DNA of 64,000 bases, taken from positions 4,094,172-4,158,171 of the forward strand of contig SDUX01000004.1 in the NCBI GenBank assembly GCA_008729055.1, read 5' to 3'. The notes beneath the pieces were generated by a model. The model was not told the origin of the DNA and did not search any database. It saw only the letters and a program-made list of their open reading frames with translations. Numbering within the stretch: position 1 is the stretch's first letter; the number at the start of each line of letters is the position of its first letter. The position numbers and the translations under genes were made by a program. Below are positions 42,001-51,720 of the stretch, one piece after another. The DNA is from Pyropia haitanensis. Its lineage: Eukaryota; Rhodophyta; Bangiophyceae; Bangiales; Bangiaceae.

Positions 42001-42232
42001 GGGGGGGGGGGTGGGGGGGAAAAGGGGGACGCCGGCGGGGCGGCGGCGGCTGTGGTGGGCGCGGGGGGGGGTGGTCGCCGCCAAGGGGGCGGCGGCCGCG
42101 GCGGGCACGGGCCGGCGCGGCGCGCTCTCGCGACGCGGCGGCAGCGCTGGCCGCGGCCGCCGCCACGCCCGGCGCAGTGCCACGTGGCATGGGACCACGT
42201 TCCCCGCGCAGGCCGCGACGAGCGGCGCGCCC
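42001..42232. other. G-run region left of the hAT-like element
   Basis: Dominated by G runs and GGC triplets; nothing recognisable. It ends at the left terminal repeat of the element at 42233. Confidence 0.3.
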
Positions 42233-43014
42233 GCGCAGTGGTGTCAAACCCGCGAACGTCGGGCCATCGTGCCGCGGCGTGCACAGCCCCTGACGGGGCC
42301 TGTGAGAGGGGGGGGGGACCGACCCCGAGTGCACGCCGCGTGCGTCGATGGCACGAAATTATGCACTCTGTGCACAGATTATTGCACGCAGTGCACGCTG
42401 GAGCGCACGCCTTGGCACGCAGCAGTGCACGGACGGTTCGTGTTGCCAGATTATTTACTACGGCCCAATTCAACAAGTGTGGGTGGCCTGTGTACTGTGC
42501 TGGACCATAAGGCAAGGTCATTGGCGCTATCCTCGAAACCGTCACCGTCCGGCGGAATGAGGATGGATTTATGAGAGTGAGGGCGTGCTTTGGGACAGCC
42601 CAACTACTGCCAATTGGGTTGTTTCGGGAATAGATCTGGGCCCGGCGTGCATCGGAGTGCACTGCTCCTTGCAAAGGCGTGCGCTCCACTGCGCATGGCC
42701 CGTGCCATCGCATGGCACGCAAAGCACAAAAACGTGCATCGTGTTGACGTCAGAGCGACTGAGGACGACGAGCATGGATTCCGATGACATACTGCAGGAC
42801 GTGCTCATGCTCCAGTGCTCCCGTACGGCGGCTGGGAAAAAAAAGTGCTCCGGAACTCATGCCTCAAAAGTGTACGGCGCCGTGCGTCGGCGTGCCAAAA
42901 AACCGTGGTCTGAGACCCCTTGGAGTGAGGTTTTCACGCCGTTGCACGGCCGATTGCACGCCCAGAGGGCGAAAATTTGATCCGCGGACGTTCGCGGGTT
43001 TGACACCACTGCGC
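42233..43014. mobile_element. hAT-like non-autonomous DNA transposon
   Basis: Perfect 28-bp terminal inverted repeats: 42233-42260 (GCGCAGTGGTGTCAAACCCG...) and 42987-43014. The inner part of the repeat begins CAGTGGTGTCAAAC, the typical C-A-G-(T/G)-G start of hAT-superfamily ends. Bases just outside (CGCCCGCG on the left, CGCCGTGA on the right, taking CAGTGG as the end) match in only the first four of eight, so a target duplication is at best decayed. The ~780-bp element is much less GC-rich than its surroundings, encodes no transposase, and is peppered with TGCAC/GTGCA motifs near the left end (42290-42430) and around 42650-42720. These are candidate transposase-binding subterminal repeats. 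Confidence 0.75.
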
Positions 43015-43254
43015 CGTGAGGAGGGGCGGGGACGGGGCAAGAGTGGCGGGTCGCCATGACCACCACCGGCGGGAGCACCCGCCCAGCAAGGGGTCACGTC
43101 ACGTAGGGAGCTATACACATCCATGTGCCACCGCGTGGGCGCGCCGGCCAGGCCACTCCCCCTTTATACACCGGCCGCGCTCTGCCCCCAGGCGTCGTGC
43201 GGGACGCACCCCCCCCTCCCCCCCCAGCCAACCGCCCCCAGCCGCCACCGCCGC
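43015..43254. other. Short region between the hAT-like element and the BICRA-like 3' end
   Basis: Contains a TATA-like TTTATAC near 43162 on the plus strand and C runs. No gene is supported. Confidence 0.3.
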
Positions 43255-44419
43255 TCATGGGCGGGCGGCGACCCCCCGCCCCCCCCCCACCACCGTGGGC
43301 ACGGCCGCCACCACCGGCGGCCGGCCCGCCTGGGCCACCTCGTCGCCCCACTGGAGTGCCGCCAGCAGCAGCGCCTCGTCCACCCCGAGCACCGTGCCCG
43401 TCACAAACGCCGGCGGGCCGCCGCCCGCCGCCGCCGACGCCGCGCCGTCGGGGGTGCCGCCGGGCGCGGCACCGGCGGCGGTGGTGGCGATGGCCGTCGC
43501 GGCCACCGCGGCGGGCGCTGGTCGGGCCGCCGCCGCCGCCGCGGGGGGGGGGGACGCGCGTGCGCCGCGGCCGCCATTCGCAACGCCGCCGCCGGTCGCG
43601 CCGCCGGTGCCGCCGCCAGCGTCCGTCGCAGCGTCCGTCGCGGCAGCGGCGGTGGTGGTGGCGGCGGTGGCGGCGGCGGCGCCCCCCCCCTCCGCCGGTC
43701 CCCCCCATCCCAGTCGGCCAGCGCCGCTGGCAGTCCCGCCTGCGCGCGCGCGAGCCACGCGCCGTAGCCGTCGGCGACGCGCTCGAGGCGGGCGTCCCAG
43801 TCCCCCCCCCCTCCCCCCCGGCTCCCCCCGCCGCCCCCGGCGGGGGCACCGGCAGGAACACGTGGTAGCCGACCAGCCGCTGCCACGCGTCGATGCGCGA
43901 CTCGAACGGGCGGTGCGACTCGGGCGCGAGCGCGCGCAGCTGGTCGCGCAGCGGGGAGTCGGCGAGCTTGCGCCGCTTCCGGTCGAGCGCCGCGGCGAGC
44001 GCGGCGGCCGCGGGGGAGAGCGCCGCCGCGGGGGGGGTGGGGGGGGGGCTGGGGGGGGGGGGCGCCGCCCGCGCCGCCGACGGTGGGAGCCGTCGGCTTG
44101 CCGCCCGCCCCGCCGCCGCCACCCCCACCGGCGCGGCCGCCGCTACCACCGCCACCCCCGCCGCCGCTGCCGCTGCCGCCAGCCGCAGCGGCGGCGGCGG
44201 CGGCCCCCGCGGCGCCCTTTACGGGCAGGCCCGCGGCGGCAGCGGCGGCCGCCGCCGCCCGCGCCCGCGCGCGGGCGCCCACCCGGTTGCGCACCCGCAC
44301 GCGGGCCGGGGCGGCGGGCTTGGCCACACCCCCCACCGGCGGCAGCCGCCCGCCGCCACCACCACCACCACCACCACCACCGCCGCCGCTGCCGCCGCCG
44401 CCGCCGCCACCGCCGCCAC

Positions 44420-44450
<31 letters not shown>

Positions 44451-45041
44451 AGCCGCCCCCCGCGCCGCCGCCGCCGCGGGTGACGCACCCGCTCCAGCAG
44501 ACGCTTTGGCCGGCGCGGCCCCGCCGGCGCCACCCGCCTGCCGAGCCGCCGCCGCCGCCGCGGCTGGCGCTGCCGCCGCCGCGCCAGCCGCTGACGGCTG
44601 GCGCGCGCCGGCAGACGGCGGCGGCCGGCCGCCGCCGCCGCCGCCACCGGGCGGCCGCGCCTTGGCCGCCCCGCCGGGCGGCGGCTTTGACCGCCCGCCG
44701 CCAGCCGCGGGGGCCACCGCACCCGCCGCCGGCTTGCGGCCGTCAACGGGGGGCGGCCGCCGCCACCGGGGGGGGGGGGCGCCGCTGCCGCCGCCGCCGC
44801 CGCCGCCGTTGGCATACCAGGCGGGCGCCCCCCCGGCAGCGGCGCCACGCCAGCAGCCGCGGCCGCGGGCCGCAATGGCAGACCGGTGGGTGGCGCGCCC
44901 GTGGGCGTCCCGCCCAATGGTCGCTGTGGAGGGGGTGCCGCTGGCCCGTCTGGCGTTGTCCCGGCCTGCTGCTGTTGTTGTTGAAGGTGCTGTCGTTGCT
45001 GCTGCTGCTGCTGCTGCTGCTTCTTCTGCTGCTGTTGTTGC

Positions 45042-45080
<39 letters not shown>

Positions 45081-45314
45081 GCCGCCACCGCGGCGGCGGC
45101 TGCGGCCGCTGTCTGTGCCTGCTGCGCCTGCAATTGCGCGGCCTGAGCCATTTGCGCCTGCAGCAGCTGCTGTTGCCGCTGGTGGTTGGCCATCAGCTGC
45201 GACTGCTGGGCAGCAGCCGCTTGCTGCGTGGCAAGTTGCTGCTGCCGCTGTGCCGATGGTGATTGTCCTTGTGGTGGTTGCCCTTGCGGTTGCCCTTGCA
45301 ACTGCGGCTGCCGC

Positions 45315-45352
<38 letters not shown>

Positions 45353-45729
45353 TTGTTGTAGCTGCTGCTGTTGTTGCTGCGGCTGTAGTGGAGGGGATGG
45401 TGCTGCTGCTGCCGCCGACACGGGTGCGGCCGCCGACGCCAGTGGAGGGGATGGCTGCCCGCCCCCTGCCGCTGCCAGCCGCCGCGCCTCTTGCAGCTGT
45501 TGTAGCTGGGCCGCCTGCGCCGCCTGCGCCGCCGCTTGCTGCACTTGATGGCGCTGCTGCGCGAGGAGCACCTGCTGCTGGTAGGCCTGCTGCTGCTGCA
45601 GCAGGTGCTGCTGCCGCAGCAGCTGCAGCTGCTGCACGTTCAGACCAGACGAGGACGCCAGGCGCGACAGGTGGTGCTGCTGCAACTGCGCCTGCAGCAT
45701 CTGCTGCTGTTCAGGGGTGTACATGCCCA

Positions 45730-45760
<31 letters not shown>

Positions 45761-47094
45761 ACCACCACCGCCAACACCACCACCAGGTGCGCTGCCCGCC
45801 CCGGCGCCACCGCCCGTGGGGTCATAGGGTGGCCCCGCCGCCGACGATGGCGGCGATGACCCCGCCGCGGCAGCGGCTGCAGCGGCCGCCGCCATGTGCT
45901 GCCGCTGTTGCAATATCATCTGCTGCTGCTGCATTTGCTGCTGCTGCTGCAGCAGCATGGCCGCCTGCTGCGCCACCGCCGCCTGCTGCTGGGGGGAGGG
46001 CATACCCCCCGGGTGCGGGCCGCCGCCCGCGGGGGCGAGCCCCCCAACGGCCCCCGCTGACATGCCCCCCTGCGCGCCACCGCGGGCGCCGCCCGCCACG
46101 GGGTGCGAGGGCGGCGACGGCGCGCCGGGTGCACGGGGTGGGGGCGGCGGCGGCGGCAGCGCGCCGCCGCCGCCGCCGCCCGGTCCGCCAGCCGCGCCGC
46201 CGGCCGCGCCGTACGCCGCCTGCGGCGCCGGCGCCAGGCGCAGGTGCGCCGGCGCGTGGCCGGTGGGCGGCGCAGCCGACGCGGAAGGGCCCGCCTCTGA
46301 CACCGCCGCCGCGGCCGCGGCGGGCGCGGCGGCGGCCTTGCCCCCCCCCTTCTTCTTGTCCCCCCCCCCTTGGCGCCGCCCTTGCCCCCCCCCTTGCCCT
46401 TGCCCTTGCCCGGCGGCGGCAGCCCCGCGGCCGCCGCGGCGGCCGCCGCCTCCGCCGCCGCCTTTTTTGCCTTGGCCGCCGCCGCCTGCTTGGCCTTGGA
46501 CTTGTGGCTCTTGGGCTTGGGCGGCACCACCACCGCGGCCGGCGGCGACGCGCCCGCCGCGCCCGCCGCCGCGCCCGCCGCCGCGCCCGCCGCGCCCGCC
46601 GCCACCCCAGCACCCGCCGCGCCGACCGCGCCCGACGAGCCCGCCGACTGCGCCGCCGACCGCGTCGGCGACGCGGCCGGCGGTGGGGTGGGCGCGCCGC
46701 CGCCGCCGGCCGGCACGACCGGCGGCCGGCCGCCGGCGGTGCCACCCCCCGCCGCCGCCGCGGCGGCGGCGGCGAGCATGCGCTGCTGCGCCGCGGCCAG
46801 CGCCGCCGCCTGCGCGGCTGCCGCCTGCGCATGCTGCTGCTGCGCCGCGACCTGCCGGTGGTGCGCCGCCGCGGCGGCGGCGGCCGCCGCCGCCGCCGCC
46901 GCGTGCTGTTGCTGCTGCGCCGCCGCCACGGCGGCCGCGTGCTGCTGCTGCTGCGCCGCCGCGGCGGCGGCGGCGGCCGACATGCCCGCCCCGCCGGCGT
47001 GCGGGTGCGGCGCCGCCGCCGCCTGCTGCTGCTGCTGCTGCGCGTGCTGCCGCGCCGCGGCGGCCTGCGCGGCGACCGCCGCGGCGGCCTGCTG

Positions 47095-47137
<43 letters not shown>

Positions 47138-47878
47138 AGTGCCGACGCGGACGGCGGCGCGAGCAGCGCCGACCGCAGCGCCGCCTCGTTGGCGGTCATG
47201 TGCTGCTGACGCTGGGCGGCGGCGAGCAGCGCCAGCTGCTGCGACGCCGCCGCCGAGCCCGACGTGACGGGCAGGATGGGGGGGGCGGGCGCCGCCGGGG
47301 CCGCGTGGGGGGGTGCGCCGCCGCCGCCGCCGCCGCCAGTACCACCGCCGCCGGGCGCGACGGCCCCGCGGGCCGCCGCCGCCGCGTAGGCGGCGGCTGC
47401 CATGCTCAGCTGCTGGCGCTCCAGCGCGCCCGGCACGTCATACGAAAACGCGGCGGGCGGGGGCAGCAGCGCGCTGCCACCGCCACCGCCGGCCACGCCG
47501 CCGACGCTGACGCCGGCGTCGGTGGTCTCCCCACCAGGGGGCCCACCCCCCCGCCCCCCCGCCCCCGCCAGCTCCAGCAGCCCCGCCAGGCTGCCGAGGC
47601 CGCCCAGCCCCGGCACGTCGACGGGCGCCCCCCCCCCCCACCCCCCCCCCCGCCCCCGGCGGCAGCGCCCGTGCCAGCGTCGCCCCCCCCACCCCCCCCC
47701 CCCGGCGTCGCGAGGACCGCCTCGAGCTCGTGCAGCGCCGACGACGCGCGGTCCGCGCCGTCGGCAGACAGCGCGTAGGAGGGGGGGAGGAAGCCCCCAA
47801 AGAGGTCGTCGGGCACACCCCCCGCCGCACCGCCGCCGCCACCGCCGCTGCCACCGCCCCCATCCCTGCCACCGACGC

Positions 47879-47918
<40 letters not shown>

Positions 47919-48059
47919 GCCGCCGCCGCCGCTGCCACCTCCACCACCACCGCCACCAGTACCGCCACCGCCACCGCCACTGCCGCCGCCGCCGCCACCG
48001 CCGCGTGGCCCCCCCGGCGGCGGCGGCGGCGGCGGCGCCCCGTTGGGCCGGCTGTTCAT
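43255..48059 (-). CDS. Gln/Ala-rich GLTSCR1/BICRA-like protein (putative ncBAF SWI/SNF subunit), frame broken at C runs
   Basis: One locus of ~1600 codons on the minus strand. Start ATG 48057-48059 (MNSRPNGAPP), then a Gly-rich stretch and AAGGVPDDLFGGFLPPSYAL. Long Gln/Ala blocks follow (47030-47140, 45000-45400, 45540-45960; CAG-type triplets) with a Lys-rich patch (PPKPKSHKSKAKQAAAAKAK). Near the end is the diagnostic domain: ALDRKRRKLADSPLRDQLRA then LAPESHRPFESRIDAWQRLV and GYHVFLP. This matches the GLTSCR1/BICRA core in which P-F-x-S-x-x-D-A-x-x-R-L-L-P-Y-H-V-F is conserved. Its second half, DWDARLERVADGYGAWLARA, follows in another frame, and the protein ends in a frame closing at TGA 43255. 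Breaks coincide with C/G runs near 47630-47705, 46345-46372, 44765-44778, 44032-44068, 43800-43835 and 43685-43720. BICRA proteins scaffold non-canonical BAF chromatin remodellers with BRD9. Confidence 0.6.
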
Positions 48060-48952
48060 GGGCGCCGCGCCGCGGCAGCCGCGGCAGTGGCACGCTGGCG
48101 GGGGCGCGGCGGTGGGCGGGTGGGCGGAGAGGGGGGGCGGCGACGCGTGTCGGCCACCGAGGCACCTCGGCGGGGATGGGACAGAGGGGGGGGTGGAGAG
48201 CAAAAGCGCAAGTGGGGGGGGCGGGGCGGGCGTGGGGGGGGGCAGCCAAGCAGAGAGCCCCGAGCCGCGGCGCTACGGCCGGGATCCGCGGTGTCGAGGT
48301 GGAGGGGGAGGGGGGGGGGGCGGGGGGGGGACCCACGGGCGGGGGGCAGGCACCGTGTGTGCCGCGGCCGGCAGCTGCTGATGGACCAGACCCGCGCAAG
48401 CGGGTGCCCGCCGCGGGCGACTGCGAGTGCCGGCCGCCGCGCGCGCGCGCGTGAGGGGGCGGACAAGCAGGCTGTCTCGCTGGGGGCGCGCTCATCGTGA
48501 GCCAATGACGGCGTAAAGTAGCCCCCATGATGATAACGAGCCAAAAAATTGGAGCGCATCTCGATGAAATTGCAGCTGACAACGTGGCATCGGACGCGGA
48601 CCCACGGCTATCGTGCGCCCCAAGGTCTTTCCTCCGACTCACAACACGGTCTCGTGGGGGCAGGAGGGAGGCGGAGGCACCTCTCGCTGACCGGCCCCCG
48701 CTGCTGGGCTGCTGCCGACCCCTCCTTTGTGTTTCTTTGGTGGACTCGGACTGGCCTACAAAGTGAGAGGGCAAGGCAGGGGAGTTTCTCGCCGTGCGAA
48801 AAGTGCCAGGGACTGACGTACGCGCGTCCTGGCGGTGTTGTGGTCGGCAGGCCGCCACAGCGGGGCCACAGCTCGCCCGCGCACACACCCACTCGTGCAC
48901 GCTGTGGCGGGCGTTTGCAGCCTCAACCGCGACGGGGCACAGAAAAGGTCAA
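48060..48952. other. Upstream region of the BICRA-like gene
   Basis: GC-rich to about 48450, then a less GC-rich segment (48490-48950) with no recognised gene. Both flanking genes are on the minus strand, so it holds the BICRA-like promoter and the 3' end of the second Hog gene. Confidence 0.35.
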
Positions 48953-50776
48953 TCAAGCAGGTACTATCAGCGTGTCACGCTCTTCCCTCGGCGGGGCAGC
49001 CCGGTCAGACAGCGCGGGGCAGCGCCCCGCCCACACCGAAAACGATTCACCAGTCGTCCAAACTCCGACGCAGTGCCTCCCACCCTGTGCCCCCGCCGTC
49101 CCTACGCTGCCCGATCCATCACAGCTCCGACTTGCCCGCCACGCCCACCACCGCCGCCCGCACCGCCGCGAGCGCCGCCTCGGCCGCCCGCCTCGGGGTC
49201 TCCCCCCCGCCCACAGCCCCGACCGCGCGAGCCGCCCGGGCAGCACCCCCGCCGCCGCCGCCGCGCGCACCGGCGCGAGCGCCGCGTGCGCCACCGCCCG
49301 CGGCAGCAGCCGCGTGTAGCTGCTGACGACAAACCCGTCCACGAGCAGGTCGCCGGTGTGCGTGTGTGGCGCGTACAGGCCCGCCGCGCGCACGCGGCCG
49401 ACCGACGTGACCGTCGCGGCAGCCGCGTCGGCGGCGTCGGCGACGAGCACATCCCCAACAGACACCGTGTCGGCGGCGACGGCGGTGCGGCCGCCGCCGC
49501 CCCGCGACGCGACGTACACCAGGTGGTCGGCAGAGGCGGTGAGGGTGCCCGCCGCGGCGGTGGTGAGCGTCACCATGGACGACACCGCCGCCGCGTCGGC
49601 GTGCGAAAAGAGGTACACCCGCGACGAGGCGCCGCCGCCGACGGCAACGTCGTCGCCGACGCGGAGGGCGCCCATCGTCACCACCCCGCCGTCGGCGCGG
49701 CGGAGGGTGGCGGCGGCGGGGAAGCACGCGGACCCGTCATCGGGGGCGGCGACCGGGGCGTCGGCGGGGCTGGCGGTCGGCTCGATGGACCCGGCCGGAT
49801 CGTCCGTGACGGCCGGATCAGTGGGGTCGCCCGTCGGGAAGGGGTCCTCGGTCGGCTCGGGCGCCCCCGACGGCGACGCCACCGGCGTCGGCGGCGGCGT
49901 TGGCGCGGCCGTCGGCGGCACCGACGGCGCGGGCGACGGCGACGGAGACGGCGACGCGATCTGCTTGGCCGCGACGAGCGCGCAGATGCGGGCGTCGCCC
50001 GGCGCGATGATCATGGCCTGCTGGTTGGTCGGGATGGTGCCGCGGGACTCGCCCCCCACCTCCAGCTCGATCACCTCGTCCGCGACGACGAAAAAGTAAA
50101 ACGTGCCCGCCGGGTAGGTGGTGCCACCACACTGCCGCGGCACGCCGTCCCAGCCGACGAGCGCGTCCGCCGTGGACGCGTTGAGCGAGCGCGCCATGGA
50201 CGCGGCGGGCACGGACGCGTTGAGGTCGGTGACCATCCGGGTCAGGTTCGCCGCGGCCATCGCGCCCGCGTTGAGCACCGCCGCCAGCCGCACCACCCGC
50301 ATCGTGCCGCCCGCGCACTGGACGGCGGCGGCGGCGGCGCCCTGCGAGATGTTGGCGACGGGCAGGAAGAGGACGTCAATGTCGCCCACGACGAGGCCGT
50401 CGCCGCCAATGGTGACCGCCTGCGGGCAGGTCGGGTCCACCGTCACCGTCGGCGTCGCCACGTACGACGCGTCGACGGCGGAAAAGGGGAAGAACCGGGC
50501 GGTCGCGTCGACGCGGCCGCCGGCGATCACGCGGACGGCGGCGGTGATGTCGGCGGCGGCGGCGGCGGCGGCGGCAGCGGCGGTGGCGGCGGCGGCGGCG
50601 CCCCAGCGGTGGCCCGCCGGCCACGCCGGAGGCGGCACCGCGGGGACCGCCACCGCAGCGGCGGCGGCGGCGACCGCCGCCCACACCGCCACGGTCGCCA
50701 CCGCGGCGGCGGCGGCGGCGGCAGCGGCGGCGGCTGTCCGGCCCGGCCGGGACGGCGGGACGCGCATGGCGCCCAT
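48953..50776 (-). CDS. Second Hedgehog-type Hint (Hog) domain protein with signal anchor and S/T/P stalk
   Basis: Up to 607 residues from the ATG at 50774-50776 (MGAMRVPPSRPGRT) into an Ala/Val membrane anchor. The ectodomain is unrecognised and includes VRVIAGGRVDATARFFPFSA and LVVGDIDVLFLPVANISQGA. It contains CGGTTYPAGTFYFFVVADEV, N-glycosylation sites and paired Cys. A stalk of Ser/Thr/Pro/Asp follows (SPSPSPSPAPSVPPTAAPTP...). At residue 351 the Hint domain starts: A-CFPAAATLRRADGG, LRVGDDVAVGGG, VYLFSHADAAAVSSMVTLTT, then LTASADHLVYVAS (S-x-x-H), VSVGDVLVAD, and VRAAGLYAPHTHTGDLLVDG with FVVSSYTRLLPRAVAHAALA then PVRAA. That last part matches the Hedgehog SCYA....AH.alAP.R continuation into the sterol-recognition region. 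The frame runs to 48953, but an alternative frame after a C run near 49200 ends more plausibly at 49119 (AALAAVRAAVVGVAGKSEL). Confidence 0.82.
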   Translation of the reverse strand: MGAMRVPPSRPGRTAAAAAAAAAAAVATVAVWAAVAAAAAAVAVPAVPPPAWPAGHRWGAAAAATAAAAAAAAAADITAAVRVIAGGRVDATARFFPFSAVDASYVATPTVTVDPTCPQAVTIGGDGLVVGDIDVLFLPVANISQGAAAAAVQCAGGTMRVVRLAAVLNAGAMAAANLTRMVTDLNASVPAASMARSLNASTADALVGWDGVPRQCGGTTYPAGTFYFFVVADEVIELEVGGESRGTIPTNQQAMIIAPGDARICALVAAKQIASPSPSPSPAPSVPPTAAPTPPPTPVASPSGAPEPTEDPFPTGDPTDPAVTDDPAGSIEPTASPADAPVAAPDDGSACFPAAATLRRADGGVVTMGALRVGDDVAVGGGASSRVYLFSHADAAAVSSMVTLTTAAAGTLTASADHLVYVASRGGGGRTAVAADTVSVGDVLVADAADAAAATVTSVGRVRAAGLYAPHTHTGDLLVDGFVVSSYTRLLPRAVAHAALAPVRAAAAAGVLPGRLARSGLWAGGRPRGGRPRRRSRRCGRRWWAWRASRSCDGSGSVGTAGAQGGRHCVGVWTTGESFSVWAGRCPALSDRAAPPREERDTLIVPA

Positions 50777-51720
50777 GCCCGCAACCCGCGCACGACCGCG
50801 TCGGCCGCGGGGTGGCGACGCGGGGCGACGACCGGACGGGGTGGGGAGGACCGAGGGGGCGGCGGGAGGGGGGGGGCGCACCGCGACCCGCGGCGGCCGC
50901 CGTCGGCCACCCGCGTCGGGCGCCCGACGACTAGACACCGGCGGCGGCGTCGCGGACGGGCGGCGGCGGTGGGGCGGCGGCGGTGGGGCGACGGCGGTCC
51001 CCGCGTGCGCGGCGGAACGCACGATCGGCGAGAGGGGGGAGGGGGGGGTTGCGGTACGGACGGGCGGCGCGGGTGCCACCGACCGCGCGCGCGGGGAAAC
51101 GCCGCGGCACACACCCCCCCACCGACGCGGTGGGCGGCGTCGGGGCGGGGACGTGCCCGTGTGGAGACACGGGCAGCCCCACCCACCAGCCGCGCCGCCG
51201 CCACCGCCGGCCGAGGCGGCCCACACCCCCCACCACGCCGGCGGCGGCGCCAACGACGGGTGGCCGCGCGCGTCCCACACCGCCGCCGCGCGGGGAGGAG
51301 ACGGTGGGGCGCCACAGCCAGCGGCGGGGGAGGAGCGGCGGCGCGCGTCGCGTCCGCCCGCTGGGCAGGGGACGGCGCGCGGGCCGGCCGCCCCGCCGCG
51401 CGGGCAGCGTCCGCGCGGCCGCCGCGGCGGCCGCCGCATACAGTGCGCGGGCGCGTCGAGGCCGTCCGCGACGGCCGTGGGGGGTGGGGGGGGGGGGGGG
51501 GCAGCGGGGGGCGGCGGCGACGGGCGGCTCTCCCTGCGCGCCAACCCCCCCCCCCCCACTGTCCACCACAGCTGGGTTGGCACACCCCCCCTCCTTGGGC
51601 GGGCGCGACGCGGCGGACAAGAGGGCGGCGGCGGTCCCCTGCTGGGTACGTTGCCATTTACAGTCCCGCGTGCAGGCGGTTGTGGAGGGGGGGGAGGGGG
51701 GTGGGGAGGGGCGGCCGGGA
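50777..51720. other. GC-rich upstream region of the second Hog gene
   Basis: Open frames on both strands are Arg/Pro/Gly translations of GC-rich sequence without motifs. G runs near 51484-51500 and 51688-51700. Confidence 0.35.

Noticed and set aside
44083..47778. Plus-strand Cys/Leu-rich frames opposite the Gln tracts
   Set aside because: They are reverse translations of CAG triplets (CTG/TGC); the minus strand contains the conserved GLTSCR1-like domain.
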